From contig CM077163.1 of NCBI GenBank assembly GCA_039583875.1, forward strand, positions 231,190,646-231,254,645: 64,000 nucleotides of DNA. Direction: 5' to 3'. Below the pieces are notes generated by a model, which did not search any database, was not told where the DNA came from, and saw only the letters and a program-made list of their open reading frames with translations. This DNA is from Platanthera guangdongensis. Lineage: Eukaryota; Streptophyta; Magnoliopsida; Asparagales; Orchidaceae. Every line of letters begins with the position of its first letter. The stretch's first letter is position 1. The translations under genes were made by a program, and so were the position numbers. Positions 22,107 to 33,115 of this stretch are shown one piece after another.

Positions 22107-22109
22107 TTA

Positions 22110-22620
22110 ATCTGATATCCCGAAAATTAATAGGATGATTTTGTATGTAAAGTTTGTTAGACACAATCGTAAACGCTAAATGAATAACTGATAATAATTG
22201 AGAATTAACACCTACAAACATTATCATATTTCGAGGAAACTCAAAAAATTAAATGAAGAACGAAGTTGATGCTGTATTCTTCTTAAAAGAGGCCGGAAGA
22301 ATATATTGTTGTTCCATAAATCAGAAATTATATCCTAAGCACACCATAAATGGGTAATAAGAAGCATGAATCCCATCATTATAAAAATTTATCATTCAAT
22401 AACTGATGATCAAGAAGATTAGTTCAACAAGAAAAGAACAGCAATAAGAACTCATTAGAGGTAGAATTATATTATAAACAAGAAGAAATCCAACGCTAGA
22501 ACAAAAGATCAGTTTTTAGATTAACAGAAACATGTTCATAAAACTGTTCCACGAATTGAAACTGAACCAAAAGAGAGCAGGGAGTAAGAAAGCACGAAGA
22601 AAACACAACTACGAGAGACT
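22110..22620. other. 3' flank of the histone gene
   Basis: AT-rich sequence between the MITE and the H3.3 stop codon. The part nearest the gene (about 22500-22649) should include its 3' UTR and polyadenylation region. No histone-type stem-loop is expected for a plant H3.3 gene and none was recognised. Confidence 0.4.
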
Positions 22621-22649
22621 AATCATCGACGATGTAAACAGATGCAAAT

Positions 22650-23509
<860 letters not shown>

Positions 23510-23624
23510 TCTAAACGCCCTGCTCGTGGATCCACATTGAGCTAAAAACCGTAAAATGGTAAATTAAAAAATTTGTTTTTTTAACAATTTTTTCTCCTAA
23601 TTAAATAATTAATCTTCCTTTATA

Positions 23625-24111
23625 AGATACGAGCATCTACGCACGGGCTACGCACGTGCTCGATGCTCTTCGTATCGACAGTACCTCAGCAGCAACGGTA
23701 CCTCCTCCCAAACTCGGACCCTGCACGACACTCGATCAATTGACAGGGCACGGGGAGCCCCCGTGCCCTACGCGACAGTACCCCCGCCTCGACAGTGTCC
23801 CGGCGCTGTGACGCTTCTGCGGCTCGCAAATACATGTGTACAGTGCTCTTCCCCGTATCAGGCACACAATAAAATAGGTACGGGGAAGAACATCAGGCAC
23901 GGGGATTTGCGAGCTGCAGAAGCGTCGTCACGTCAGGACATTACCTAGGCGAGGGTACTGTCGCGTATGGCACGGGGGCTCCATGTGCCCTGTCAATTGA
24001 TCGAGTGTCGTGCAGGGTCCGACTTTGGGAGGAGGTGCCGTCACTGCTGGGGTACTGTTGATGAGAAGAGCATCGAGCACGGGCGTAGCCCACGCGAAGA
24101 TGCTCGTATCT
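23625..24111. mobile_element. Foldback element, 487 bp with long inverted arms
   Basis: The left end AGATACGAGCATCTACGC matches the inverse of the right end GCGAAGATGCTCGTATCT, and matching continues with scattered differences for about 200 bp inward on each side (for example GCACGGGG, CAATTGACAGGGCAC, GCGACAGTACC, TGCGGCTCGCAAAT). It is thus an almost complete hairpin with a small centre around 23860-23880. No coding capacity. A target duplication could not be fixed, so the superfamily is open. Confidence 0.85.
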
Positions 24112-24255
24112 CCAACACATTAAGAAAAATCTAATGATTTTCAAAACCATGATTTTAAAATTTATTAGAGCAATTCTGACTGTCGGATTTTGCTCCTTTA
24201 CTCAACACCGTTTAATAATAATCTTAGGTGTCCTAGACCTATAAAGTCTCACGGT

Positions 24256-24485
24256 TCAGAGAGAGAAAGAAAGAGAGGAGAGGGAGGGAGAGAGAGCGGA
24301 GGGAAAGAGTGTGAGCGGCGGGCAAGAGAGTGAGAGGTGGTAAAGAGAGTGGCACCATTTATTCTTATCAGTCATTCACTTTTTTTATTGCAGAGAGAGA
24401 GGGAGACAGAGAGAGCGGAGAGAGGGGGAGAGGGAGAGAGTGAGACCGGAGAGAGAGATAGGAAGAGAGAGAGGAAGAGGGAAAG
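24256..24485. repeat. GA-rich low-complexity tract
   Basis: Mostly AGAGAGAG/GGAGAG runs with few pyrimidines. Open frames here (Arg/Glu or Ser/Leu rich) are artefacts of the composition. Confidence 0.85.
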
Positions 24486-24556
24486 ATTTTTTTTCCTCTC
24501 TGCTTTTAAACCCACGACCATCTCCCATAACCCTACTCCCGATTGCAAGAAAACTC

Positions 24557-24757
24557 CGCAATCCAACTATTCAATCATAACAATCAATTTATATTAAATG
24601 TAACTATTCAATCATGTAAAAGAAATTTTAGCTATCAATTCATATTAAATTCAACTATTCAATCATGTAAAAGAAAATCATAGCTATCAATTTATATTAA
24701 ATCCAACTATTCAATCATGTAAAAGAAAATCATAGCTATCAATTTATATTAAATGTA
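24557..24757. repeat. Tandem repeat, about 55-bp unit x 3.5
   Basis: Units begin AACTATTCAATCATGTAAAA, continue GAAAATCATAGCTATCAATT and end TATATTAAAT. The last two full copies are nearly identical; the first is partial. Confidence 0.9.
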
Positions 24758-24759
24758 GG

Positions 24760-25845
24760 AATCATAGTTCATATATTTCCTGCGTTAGCAAAACTAGAGA
24801 AACATTACAGAAAGTGAAAGAAAATCAGAAAATCTCAAACTGTCAGGTCATTCCTTATTCTCTTGAAGCTTATTATGGCCAAAAACAGCAAGCCAGTTGT
24901 CAACAACCTCATAGTTTAAACCTTATTTTGTACATTTCAATATATCAAAAACCTCTGCAACAGGTACGCTTTCCTGTAAAATAAAAATTAGATCAAAAGA
25001 ATTATCATGTAAACAAAGACTGACATTTATAGAAACATCATGCATGATTGAACTGAAAGTTGAAGAAAAAGGTGTCAATAAGTTGATCTTTACTCTTAAA
25101 TCATGAATTCGAAATGTGAAATTTCTATGAATGGATCTTTACCAAATCGACAGCTTCCTGTTTAACAGCCTAAAGTGCAGATGACTTAGCATCCATATAT
25201 GCTTCCTTAAATTTCAACACACAGTAAGCCACAATGATTAGGAAGACAAATCTGCAAGGAAAAGAATACACTTTTAAACTAAGACAAAGTACACGCTGGA
25301 GGTAGCATTGGCTCCTGCATTCCTTCGCAAAACCGCCCAAAATGCCCACCATCGCCTTTCCAAACGAAGCCTAAGGGCATGGTTGTTGTGCTCATAAATG
25401 TTGTGGTTACGAAGTGTTGTTCGTGGACGCTCGACCTCACCTAAGGAACTTCATCCATTTTTATATTTAAAAATTGTTTTTTGTTGGTAATGGTCATAGC
25501 CATTGTTACCCAAACACGTATTCTGGACGATGATATTTTTGTTCAAGCTCATCAGAGCAAAAACGTCGCACCCAAACTGACGATAGTTCGTAACCATCGC
25601 GTTCACGACCGTCACCGTTGTGCCAAATGGAGTCTGTTGCAGACTAACTCGACGTCCCGATCTGACCGGAATTCTTGGACCGTATTAACTCTCGGAACGG
25701 TCGAGCGCGCACACAGTCAATGAAAATAGAAAGTTGACAAGGTCATTTTTTTGACGTGGAAAACCCCGGGAAGAGGTGAAAAACCACATGGTCGGATCTG
25801 TGCCGACCAAGCCTCAACTAGATCTGAGTGTTGTTACAATGCTTT
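24760..25845. other. Spacer with a worn dispersed repeat
   Basis: No gene is recognised. About 25372-25640 contains ACCTCACCTAAGGAACTTCA and GATGATATTTTTGTTCAAG, also seen in worn form near 19000-19180, so this is probably an old MITE-like repeat. Termini and target site are not clear. Confidence 0.4.
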
Positions 25846-26129
25846 TTCAAAAACTCGAGGGCGACAGACCGCCTCTCGTTACAATTATTTGGGGGAGAGA
25901 GAGACTGGAGGGTGACTGACCACCACTCACATGAATAATTATTTCTTTGAGTGTTGCGGGGAGCGATGCGCTCGTTGTATTTTGGAGTCTTCTAATAATT
26001 TCTGGAGGCGGGAGCAGCTTGTTATACACGTTCTGATGTCTGGAGCTTATAGGCCCGGAGGCGTGCTTAGCACGTTTTACCCTCTGCTTCATGTCTCCGA
26101 TTGTCTTTTGGAGAAACGTGCTTTGGTTG

Positions 26130-26405
26130 TCTTATCGGTAAATGAAGTGCTTGTTCTGGAGCGCGTTGTACGCTTGTTGGCAAAGAGCGCGTAGGGAGTT
26201 TGCTGGAGGAGAGCGCGCTAGGCGCTTGCAGGAGGAGGGCGCGCGAAGCGCTAGATGAAAGAGGGCATGCAGAGCGCTTGCTGGTAAAGAGAGAGCGTAG
26301 GGCGCTTGTAGGAGGAGAGCGCGCAGGGTGCTTGTTGGAGGAGAACACGCAGGGTGCTTGCTAGAGGAGAACGCGTTGGGCGCTTGTTAGAGAAAGGTGC
26401 GTGAA
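26130..26405. repeat. Minisatellite, about 30-bp unit x 9
   Basis: Imperfect units of the form GCGCTTGCAGGAGGAGAGCG followed by CGCAGG repeat about nine times. The repeats make open frames on both strands with no recognised protein. Confidence 0.8.
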
Positions 26406-26486
26406 GCACTGGGGGAAGAGACTCGTGCAAATAAATAAGTTAAGTAAAAATAACTAAAACTATTAGCCTATTCCGGAGAATATCAT

Positions 26487-27219
26487 TGTTGAAATCGAAA
26501 ATTCGGTCCATATGTAGTTCACCCTTGGGGAAGGGGTGATCACACACCTACTTCTCTCCTGCAAGCCAAATAACAAAGGAAAAGAAAAGGGAACTGACCC
26601 AAAGACTCGACATGGAGGTCCCACCACACACCCGAAAGATTTTAGAGCGCTTCCCCTCTTTAGCCAAATGTCGAGCTAAGGTAACCTACGAAAGCGCTAG
26701 AAGACTGGGGAACAAGTGAGCATGCCTCCTGAGGTACCCATTGGGTTCTATTTATAGATTTCTGAAAACGGCCTGCAAATAGCCAACCTCCGCTGTTCCA
26801 AATGGTCATGTGCAATCCAGATTGACCTGCCAACAACGTAACTCCGCTATTCTGAAAGGCTATGCGCAGGCCAGCGAGAACAAAATGGTAAAAAAGCATC
26901 ATACATGACTGGGCGAGTAGTCCTCCTGGAACCTCCGCTCACCTGGGGTGTCGAGTGCTCTATGGAACTGACACTCGACGCCTCCCTTTGTTCCTGGGCG
27001 AGTGCAGGCCCGGCTTGCCCCACTCGCCCCTTGCATTGTCGAGTACCCTGAGGCGAGTGCGAGCCCTTCTAGCACCACTCGCCCCCCGATGGTTCCTCCT
27101 CGCCTGGGCGAGTCGGGGCTGCCGAGCTCTGTCCCCCTCTGCAGTTCGCCCGACTTGGACAGCCTGATCTGGCCGACCTGGCTCATGTCGACCTCACTCA
27201 CCGGATACGGGATTGTACA
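26487..27219 (+). mobile_element. Solo LTR (733 bp) with perfect TSD
   Basis: It begins TGTTGAAATCG and ends GATTGTACA, and ATCAT flanks it at 26482-26486 and 27220-27224. A TATA-like CTATTTATAG lies near 26750. It matches the decayed copy at 4764-5512. No internal genes or second LTR adjoin it, so it is the product of LTR-LTR recombination. The family's coding element is not in the window. Confidence 0.92.
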
Positions 27220-27224
27220 ATCAT

Positions 27225-28980
27225 AAATTTATTCATGTAATGTCATAAGTTGTAACCAATGAAATATATATATGTGTTTTTTATTTGATGCACAAAAGTC
27301 TTCAAGTTCAAATGCAAGTCATATTAGAGAATTTATGCTTGCTATGACCATTCATTTATTCCCGTTACTGAGCCAAGCGGGATCTCAAGTCAAGGAGCTA
27401 CATCAACTAAATAGTATCTTTCAATGATTGCTCGTGATATTGATGAATTAAATAATTTATAGTTTAGAGAATTCTAATGTAATGTGACATCTTATTAATT
27501 TGACGATTTAGGTGTTTCAAGTAAAATTTGTAAACATATGAAAATGTGCAAGAGACTAAGTTCAATGTTTGCAAGCGAGAGAAATTTCTTTATTTGCCTT
27601 TAGTAAGGTTGAATCTCGTGGTGATGGCTAAGGAGCGCAAACAAAATTTAAAGGCCTTATTTCAGACCTGTTTAAGCACAATCATAATTGTAACGAAAAT
27701 CCATACGCTATATCAAACAATAAATTTCACGAAACCTAAAATTCGAGAGAGTTTAGCGATTTACCTATATCAAAAGTGACAGGAGAGGAGACTACCACAA
27801 GAAATTAGTGATTTTGGGCGCTTAAACTATGAAAACCATAAATTGGAGAGGACTTTGGAGAGATCCCACCAATCAATCCAATGAAAGGCACCGAAAATCA
27901 AAATAAATTGTGGTTAGACGATTATAAAGAGGGGAAAAACTTGGTTTAACATATATACGTAGATTGGAGCGCAAACATTTTCAAGAAAAATTCAAGAAAT
28001 CTGAAAGAGAATGGGACAAAGGAAATTCATACCCAAAAGAGTAAGATCCGAGCCCAAGGAGAATAAGAGAGGAAACCCTAGTTATCCCTCTCTCAAATCT
28101 CGGCTAAGATGAAGATGAAGAGGGTTGTTGGCCCCTTGGAGCAGAAGGGTAAGAAATTATCGGCCCTTTGAAGGAGAAAGCAGTATCTGCCTTGCTGATC
28201 GAAGAAGGAGAGGATAAGAAGCTCCTGTCGAACTGAGGGAGGGAGGAGAAAAGGGACGTCGACGGTTTGTGGAGGAGCAACAGGCGCCAACAAGGGTAGG
28301 AGAGCAATTTTTCGGCCAAAACAAGAGGAGACGCAGGGATCGGGAGGCGGGATGCGCAGCTTACGACTTACATGCGACATGCAGGAATCAGCAGAACGTG
28401 AACAAGATATCGTGCGGCTTGTGGCTCGATTGAGTGCAAGTGAAAACGTAATTTTCTATTTACAATTATGTCACTCCAATCTAATTATTCAAAATAAATT
28501 CTGTTTTTTTTTTGAGTTGTTACAAGAGAGAGTCTTCATGGGAGAGTCAACAAATGCATTCTTTTAAGTCTTTTCCTGTGTATGTTGCTCTGTTCACGAG
28601 AGCGTTGAGCATAAGCAGATTAGAAGGGAGCAGAGCAAAATCCAAGCAATGAAATGATCTAAGTCTGAAGTTCTCGCAAAAAAAAATCTCAAAGCTATCT
28701 CTAGTCTCTCAAATTGTTCGTCCTCAATTGAAGATCTGAAGGACTTTTTATAGTTTTTTTTTTGAAGAGACGTGTTGGTAAATGCACCCGGTTCAGTCAT
28801 CAGTTGACAAATGACGTCGTTCTATTCCGGTCACTTAGATCACCAATTTTCCTGAAACGACGAACATGCCCCCGGGTGGTCCGGGCGGCCTGGGCAAGTT
28901 GCCCGATGACGGTGACGACGGAGGTGGGGGCTGCGCGGGCTGGCCGAAGGTGCTCACAGGCGCCGAACGCACATGTGGGG
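27225..28980. other. Spacer left of the nested cluster
   Basis: AT-rich to about 28080, then mixed. No gene is recognised. A 31-bp segment at 28345-28375 is repeated exactly at 58615-58645 inside element E. From about 28740 a TTTTTATAG motif and a GC-rich block up to 28980 look like part of another LTR or LARD, cut by insertion of E, but I cannot define its ends. Confidence 0.4.
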
Positions 28981-28985
28981 ACGAC

Positions 28986-29031
28986 TGTATAACCCGTAAT
29001 TCGTCGAGATCAGAAGTACTCTAGCAGACGG
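28986..29031 (+). repeat. Element E left LTR, first 46 bp
   Basis: Matches 62551-62596 apart from two or so base changes. The continuation (CTATCCGCAGACC) is found 28.7 kb away at 57707, which shows that everything between is inserted. Confidence 0.9.
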
Positions 29032-30924
29032 TGTTGGGTACATTGGAATATATGTACCTGATTTGAAGAAGCCTCACCCTACTCAATGATATACATCAAG
29101 GTGTATTTGATGTGCTTTGAGTTTATTTGTGCAGGTTAAGTAACTGCAGGAATGCAGGAAAAATACTAAGTCCATGTGTCGACACCTAGAGGTGAAGTGT
29201 CGACACTTATGAAGACTTATGTCGACACCTAGAGAAGCTGTGTCGACACTTGGAGTAATTGTGTCGACACCAGGAACGCAGAGTCGACACCAGAAGAAAA
29301 GTGTCGACACATACAGACAGTGTCGACACACAGTGAAGAATTGTCTACATAATCAGTGTCGACATTTAGAAGCAGTGTCGATACCCAGAGAAACTTTGTC
29401 GACAGCAAAAGTGTCGACACAAAGGAGCTGTGTCGACACTCAGCAAACTTCAACAAAGTTAAAGTACATGTGTCGACACAAAGGAGATGTGTCGACACTC
29501 AGCAGAGTTTCAACACATGAAGGCATGTGTCGACACAAAGGAGATGTGTCGACACTCAGCAAAGTTACAACACATGAAGGCATGTGTCGACACAAAGGAG
29601 ATGTGTCGACACTTAGCAAAGTTTCAACACAAGAAGATGTGTCGACACAAAGGAGTTGTGTCGACACACAGCAGAAAACAACTAAGTATTGAAGAAGTAT
29701 TTGTGTCGACACACTCAACCAGTATCGACACATTCAACAGAAGGTTTGTGTCGACACACAGGATCAGTGTAGACACATTCTGAAGAAGCAGTGTCGAGAA
29801 GCTGTTACAACAACACAAGGAGTTGTGTCGACACCATCAAGGCTAGTGTCGACACTTAGTCTACTTGTGTCGACACATAGTCTATTTGTGTCGACACATG
29901 AAGACTATCTGTCTCGACACTTTCAGACAGTGATAGAGTTTTCAAGAAGTGACTGGATGACTTGACAGCTGCCATTTCAACCGGTCAACTGCAACTGTCA
30001 GAGCTGTCAGAAGGTTGTTAGAAACTGGATCAGCCGGTTATCTTGGAGGAAGACTATTTATAGACTTTTCTCCTTCGACAGAATCAATGAAGTAATCAAT
30101 GAATTGAAAAACAACACAATAAATAAGAAGACATTCAAGAGAAGATCTAAGAAGTTGGAGAGAGAGAGCTCCTTCTAAGAAGAACAGCTGTTGAACCAGG
30201 CTGAAGAGTAAGTTTCAGATTCAGATCTGATTCTCAAGACAAAAGTTGATTGAAGATCATCTTCAGAGGAACCTCAACCCTACTGTGTTCTAATTCAAGA
30301 AGCTTTGAAGAAAGCCAAGGGAGGTTGATCTCTGCAAAGTTCTTTCAAGAACTCATCAAGAAGCCAGTCAACTCATCTCTCTTTTTCAGAGTTGTGGTTA
30401 TATACTTTGTAAACTTTATTTTCTGTAGTATCCTAAGGGATCTGAGCTGTAAGCCTATTCTATAAAGGCTGAGGTAGGGCTATTGTGACTGAGTGTACGA
30501 GATTTTATTCTCTGAGTGTAGGCCTTGATTGTAGGCTGAGGTAGGGCTGTTTAGCCTGAGTGTAGGTATTGGTGAAGACTGAGTGGTAAGGCTTAGTGTC
30601 TGAGTTGTAAGAGTGGGGACACTCTGAGTTGTAGGAACCTGTTTGGGGTTTTGAGTTGTAAGATCTGAGGATCTGAGAAGAAGTGGAGAAGTTAGGCCGA
30701 ATCTAGTACACTACTAGATAGGCGAAGGGGGAAAGTGGATGTACCCAGACCTTGGGGAACCACTATAAATCCTGTGTGCACTCTATGTATGTATGATTGT
30801 ATGGTTGTTGTGTTGTGATACTTGTAGAATTGCATTTATAGTACTGTATTTCTGCCTTTAAAGTAAAAAAGAATAAGGACACCTATTCACCCCCCCTCTA
30901 GGTGATTAGGCACTATTTCTTTCA
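29032..30924 (+). repeat. 5' LTR of element B (1893 bp)
   Basis: Starts TGTTGGGTAC, ends CTATTTCTTTCA, with AG and the PBS after it. It contains the GTGTCGACAC array (29176-29920), a TATA-like CTATTTATAG near 30054 and, near the end, CACCCCCCCTCTAGGTGATT, a segment typical of SIRE-type copia LTRs. No second copy is in the window, so its length is set by termini and PBS only. Confidence 0.85.
29176..29920. repeat. GTGTCGACAC palindrome array in element B LTR
   Basis: About 26 exact or nearly exact GTGTCGACAC sites plus about five variants (for example GTGTAGACAC, GTATCGACAC) lie in 745 bp, commonly 18-22 bp apart. The spacers vary but often read AAAGGAGATGT or TTAGCAAAGTTTCAAC. Each site is a perfect 10-bp palindrome with a SalI-type GTCGAC centre. 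Long open frames across it (Cys-Arg-His, Val-Asp-Thr periodicity) come from the repeat and are not genes. Confidence 0.95.
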
Positions 30925-30926
30925 AG

Positions 30927-30939
30927 TGGTATCAGAGCC
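30927..30939 (+). other. Primer-binding site of element B
   Basis: TGGTATCAGAGCC, complementary to initiator tRNA-Met, two bases after the LTR end TTTCA. Confidence 0.93.
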
Positions 30940-31014
30940 AGGTTACTCAAAAAGGGACATAACAGTCTGAGTAAGATCCTGTAGGCAGATTCAGAATAAT
31001 CAAGATTCAAGAAA

Positions 31015-33115
31015 ATGAGTTCTAGTGAGAATCACAAAGAGCTGGGATCCATGAAATTGTCAATCTGTAGAAAAGAGATATTTGGCATTTGGAAAGAGAG
31101 AGCTAGACTTTTTATGGAAGCCTCTGACCCAAGAATATACATTACAGTCAAAGAAGGGTCATATGTGCCAATGAAAGTATCTATTCTAGATACAAATCAG
31201 AGAACTCCCAAAGACTATTCAGAAATGACTAAAGATGAAATTATTCTGGCCACTATGGACAAGAGGGCCCAGAATATTATTGTTAGTGCAATTGATGATG
31301 CAACATTTCAGAATTTAATTCATTGTAAAACTTCTAAAGAAATGTGAGATACATTAATAGTTTACATGGAAGGGTTTGAAGAATTAAGACAGGACAGAAA
31401 GTTCTTGTTAAATCAGGAGTATGAAAGCTTCAAATAAGGAAAGTCTGATAGCATTACTGAATGCTACAAAAAATTCTATAGGATTGTTAATGAGTTGATG
31501 TCCTATGGAAGAGAATTCAGCAACTATGAGCTGAATGATAAGTTCTTAAGATCCCTTACTAAAGACTGGGACACCAAGATTTGTGTCATTAGGGAAGTGG
31601 CCAAACTAGCTGACATACCTCCTCCAACATTATTTGGAAAACTGTTATCTTATGAGATGTAGTTATTGGCAAGAAAGGAGGAAGAAAAGACTACTAGAGT
31701 TGAGCACAAGGAAAGAGCTGTGACCTTCAAGACTAAAGCCACTAGGAAGTATAGAAGTAAGTCTTCATCTACACCACAAATAGTTGTTGATACTGCTTCA
31801 GGAAATTCAGAGAACCAGAACTCAGACAACAGTGAAAGTGATGAGAATTTTACTGCTTTTACAGGGCAGTTTCAAAAGTTTCTAAAGAAGAAGCAGTGGA
31901 GGTCTAAGTCATCCACTTCACAGACAAAAGATGACTACTATCAGAACAGGAAGTCATCAAGGAATGACAGAAGAAAGTCCAAGCCAAGTAAAATTACATC
32001 CTCAAAGATTGTATGCTATTGTTGCAATAGACAAGGACATGTGGTGGCTGACTGTCCTGAAAATAGGAAGGAGTCAATTGATAGAAAGAAGACACAATTT
32101 AATGGCAAAAAGGAAAAGTCCTTTGTTGCCAAGAAAGACAAAAGTTTGACTGATCAGTCATCTTCAGAAACAGATTCAGAAGATGAAGCCTATATTGGTT
32201 TATTTGCTGAAGATGAGTTCATGCAGCTAATGAACTCAATTTATGAGCATGAGGACATTCAGTGCAAAGGACTGATGGCCTTATCTGAAGGGGACAAAAT
32301 CCAGGATCAGCCTGGACCAAGTAAGGTACAAAGTTGTTCTTCCAGTTCAATTTCTAGTACTGAGTCAGAATCAGATACATCTGCATCAAGTGATGTGGGT
32401 GAGTCTGAATCCGAAGGAGATATTCATCAGTTGATTGATGAATATAGGGACTTGTTGCAAAGGAGATTGCTAGTCTTAAATTGGCTGTTGCTAATTCAGA
32501 CAAGTTATTTGATCAGAAACTGAATGAAATAGCCAGGCTGAAGAACATTACTGTTATTCAGATGGGTACTATTACATTTAAGAATGATCAAATTAGAAAT
32601 CTGGAGGCTAGACTTCAGAAGGAGAGAGAGATTGTAGCAAGTTTTTCTAAACCAAAATCTGTTTTATCTTTGATAGATGAGTTTGTACCTCATAAGGGTA
32701 AAACTGGATTGAGGTTTACAAAACCTGCCTGGACAGTTAAGTCCAAATCTAAGGGCAAAGCCCCAGCACTAAACAAGAAGGCTGCAGTAGAAAATTCAGT
32801 CAGGGTCGTACCTAAACAAAGGTACAACAGGTTTGAGTGTTGGTGTTGTGGCAAAATAGACCACTTTGCCATAGATTGTTGGCACAATTCAAGTGTCAAG
32901 GAGAGTAGCAAACTACCTGCTAGAAGAGCTATAGGTAGTTTTGTTAAAAGTCAAACTAACCTGCACCAAGGATCCAAGAAATATTTGGGTTCTAAGGTTA
33001 AGTAATCTGTTTTGCAGGTGAGTCCAAGTGGTCATGCCCCTATATGGTACTTGGACAGTGGATGTTCCAGGCACATGACTGGAACTAGGGGATTGCTGAA
33101 GGACTATACACCAAT
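31015..33115 (+). pseudogene. gag and protease region of element B
   Basis: From ATG 31015 the Gag capsid region reads IFGIWKERARLFMEASD and YEMT-type segments, but has in-frame stops at 31345 (TGA where a Trp is expected before DTL), at about 31435 (TAA) and at about 31660 (TAG). It resumes with a CCHC knuckle CYCCNRQGHVVADC (about 32020), an acidic Ser-rich part, a one-base shift near 32450, a coiled coil, and a second knuckle CWCCGKIDHFAIDC (about 32839). A TAA at 33003 precedes the protease motif WYLDSGCSRHMTG (about 33047-33085). The frame is cut at CCAAT by element C and continues at 57318. Not translatable as a whole. Confidence 0.88.

Noticed and set aside
24337..24597. Arg/Glu-rich frame in the GA tract
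   Set aside because: Low-complexity DNA without start context or domain.
28093..28380. Minus-strand 95-codon frame
   Set aside because: No domain. Sequence looks like a leader or promoter-proximal region, but I cannot identify any gene.
29219..29783. Long open frames with Cys-Arg-His / Val-Asp-Thr periodicity on both strands
   Set aside because: GTGTCGACAC contains no stop in any frame, so arrays stay open in several frames at once. No domain, no codon bias, and the same happens at 34463-35115 and 55850-56476.
29176..29920. CRISPR-like regular repeats
   Set aside because: The repeat is a 10-bp palindrome with irregular short spacers, lies in a plant LTR and has no cas genes. Repeat length and spacing do not fit CRISPR.
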